A stretch of DNA of 5,684 nucleotides from Chroococcidiopsidaceae cyanobacterium CP_BM_RX_35 (lineage in GTDB: Bacteria > Cyanobacteriota > Cyanobacteriia > Cyanobacteriales > Chroococcidiopsidaceae), in contig JAFAVL010000495.1 in assembly GCA_019242465.1 (NCBI GenBank), forward strand, positions 1 through 5,684, read 5' to 3'. This document shows, one piece after another, positions 5,495-5,684 of this stretch. The first letter of the stretch is position 1; the number at the start of each line of letters is the position of its first letter. Made by a program: the position numbers and the translations under genes. The notes under the pieces are model-generated. The model ran no database searches. It saw nothing but the letters and a program-made list of their open reading frames with translations, and was not told the DNA's origin.

Positions 5495-5629
5495 TTAGCT
5501 GCTAGCTTCATCAAAAGCTTCAATGACTGCTAAACAAACTTTAGAAGTTACGAGCAGCAACATCACTAAGATCAGATGGGCTACTGCTAGGATTTTAAGT
5601 GCTATTTCAAAGGAAGTATTGTGGTTCAT
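5495..5629 (-). CDS. Candidate 44-aa single-pass membrane peptide
   Basis: ATG 5629-5627 is preceded by AAAAGGAG with GGAG ending 8 bases before the start codon, a good ribosome binding site, and the frame runs 44 codons to TAA. The product has a short polar N terminus (MNHNTSFE). A continuous hydrophobic helix follows at about 9-28 (IALKILAVAHLILVMLLLVT), then a less hydrophobic segment SKVCLAVIEAF and an acidic end (DEASS). It would insert into a membrane. Such peptides can be small subunits or regulators of membrane complexes, or type I toxins, and nothing here separates these options. No antisense RNA promoter is evident. The upstream part of its leader reaches the right edge of the window, so its promoter may be outside or close to 5650-5684, where TATAGC is seen. 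Confidence 0.45.
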   Translation of the reverse strand: MNHNTSFEIALKILAVAHLILVMLLLVTSKVCLAVIEAFDEASS

Positions 5630-5684
5630 TGTTTGATCTCCTTTTAGCAATATCGCGCTATATCCTCACCGCATTCATCCGCCG

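Larger units (their letters stand above)
5071..5684. other. AT-rich region downstream of the photolyase without long genes
   Basis: This 614-base stretch has no ORF of ordinary length, no tRNA, and no hairpin with a T tract behind the photolyase stop. What it does hold is two minus-strand small ORFs with strong ribosome binding sites (5216-5374 and 5495-5629). About 120 bases separate them, and these include the palindrome GAAGCTTC (5434-5441). Positions 5071-5215 show nothing I can name. Confidence 0.6.

Overview
The window looks like the chromosome of a cyanobacterium. The evidence is a cyanobacterial-type TatC, one HIP1 octamer (GCGATCGC) at 2195-2202, moderate GC content, and a perfect match to the cyanobacterial LexA-box consensus. 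The genus cannot be fixed from the sequence. No integrase, transposase, tRNA, rRNA or CRISPR array is visible.

Left part (1-1303). The first 47 bases hold the start of a minus-strand gene that runs off the left edge. Its 15 visible codons resemble the N terminus of OHCU decarboxylase (uraD, urate catabolism). A 20-bp inverted repeat at 76-95 lies just upstream of it and looks like an operator. Next is tatC on the minus strand, encoding the twin-arginine translocase receptor. The gap between tatC and the next gene holds a GNRA-loop hairpin with a T tract reading towards tatC, then a LexA box abutting a consensus TATAAT.

Middle part (1204-2845). This is the most interesting region: a compact plus-strand cassette. 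A LexA-box promoter leads into a 74-aa highly acidic orphan protein. A perfect 12-bp hairpin follows, then an ERF-family single-strand annealing protein, then a Gp157-family protein. ERF and Gp157 belong to phage recombination and resistance modules, but no other phage gene is present. I read this as a captured or domesticated recombination cassette, probably induced by DNA damage. The hairpin may set the ratio of the acidic protein to the recombination proteins.

Right part (2846-5684). A small minus-strand protein, possibly of SRPBCC/START-like fold, lies convergent to the cassette. It is divergent from a complete iron-sulfur photolyase of the FeS-BCP/PhrB type, which repairs (6-4) photoproducts. 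All four cluster cysteines and the catalytic His pair are present. The best start of the photolyase is ATG 3487, not the upstream TTG at 3472. The last 614 bases are AT-rich and hold no long gene. They contain two minus-strand small ORFs with strong ribosome binding sites: a 44-aa single-helix membrane peptide and a 52-aa cysteine-rich peptide preceded by a nine-base anti-SD match.

Taken together, the centre combines two kinds of DNA repair: light-driven photoproduct reversal and strand annealing recombination under probable LexA control. The flanks are housekeeping genes.
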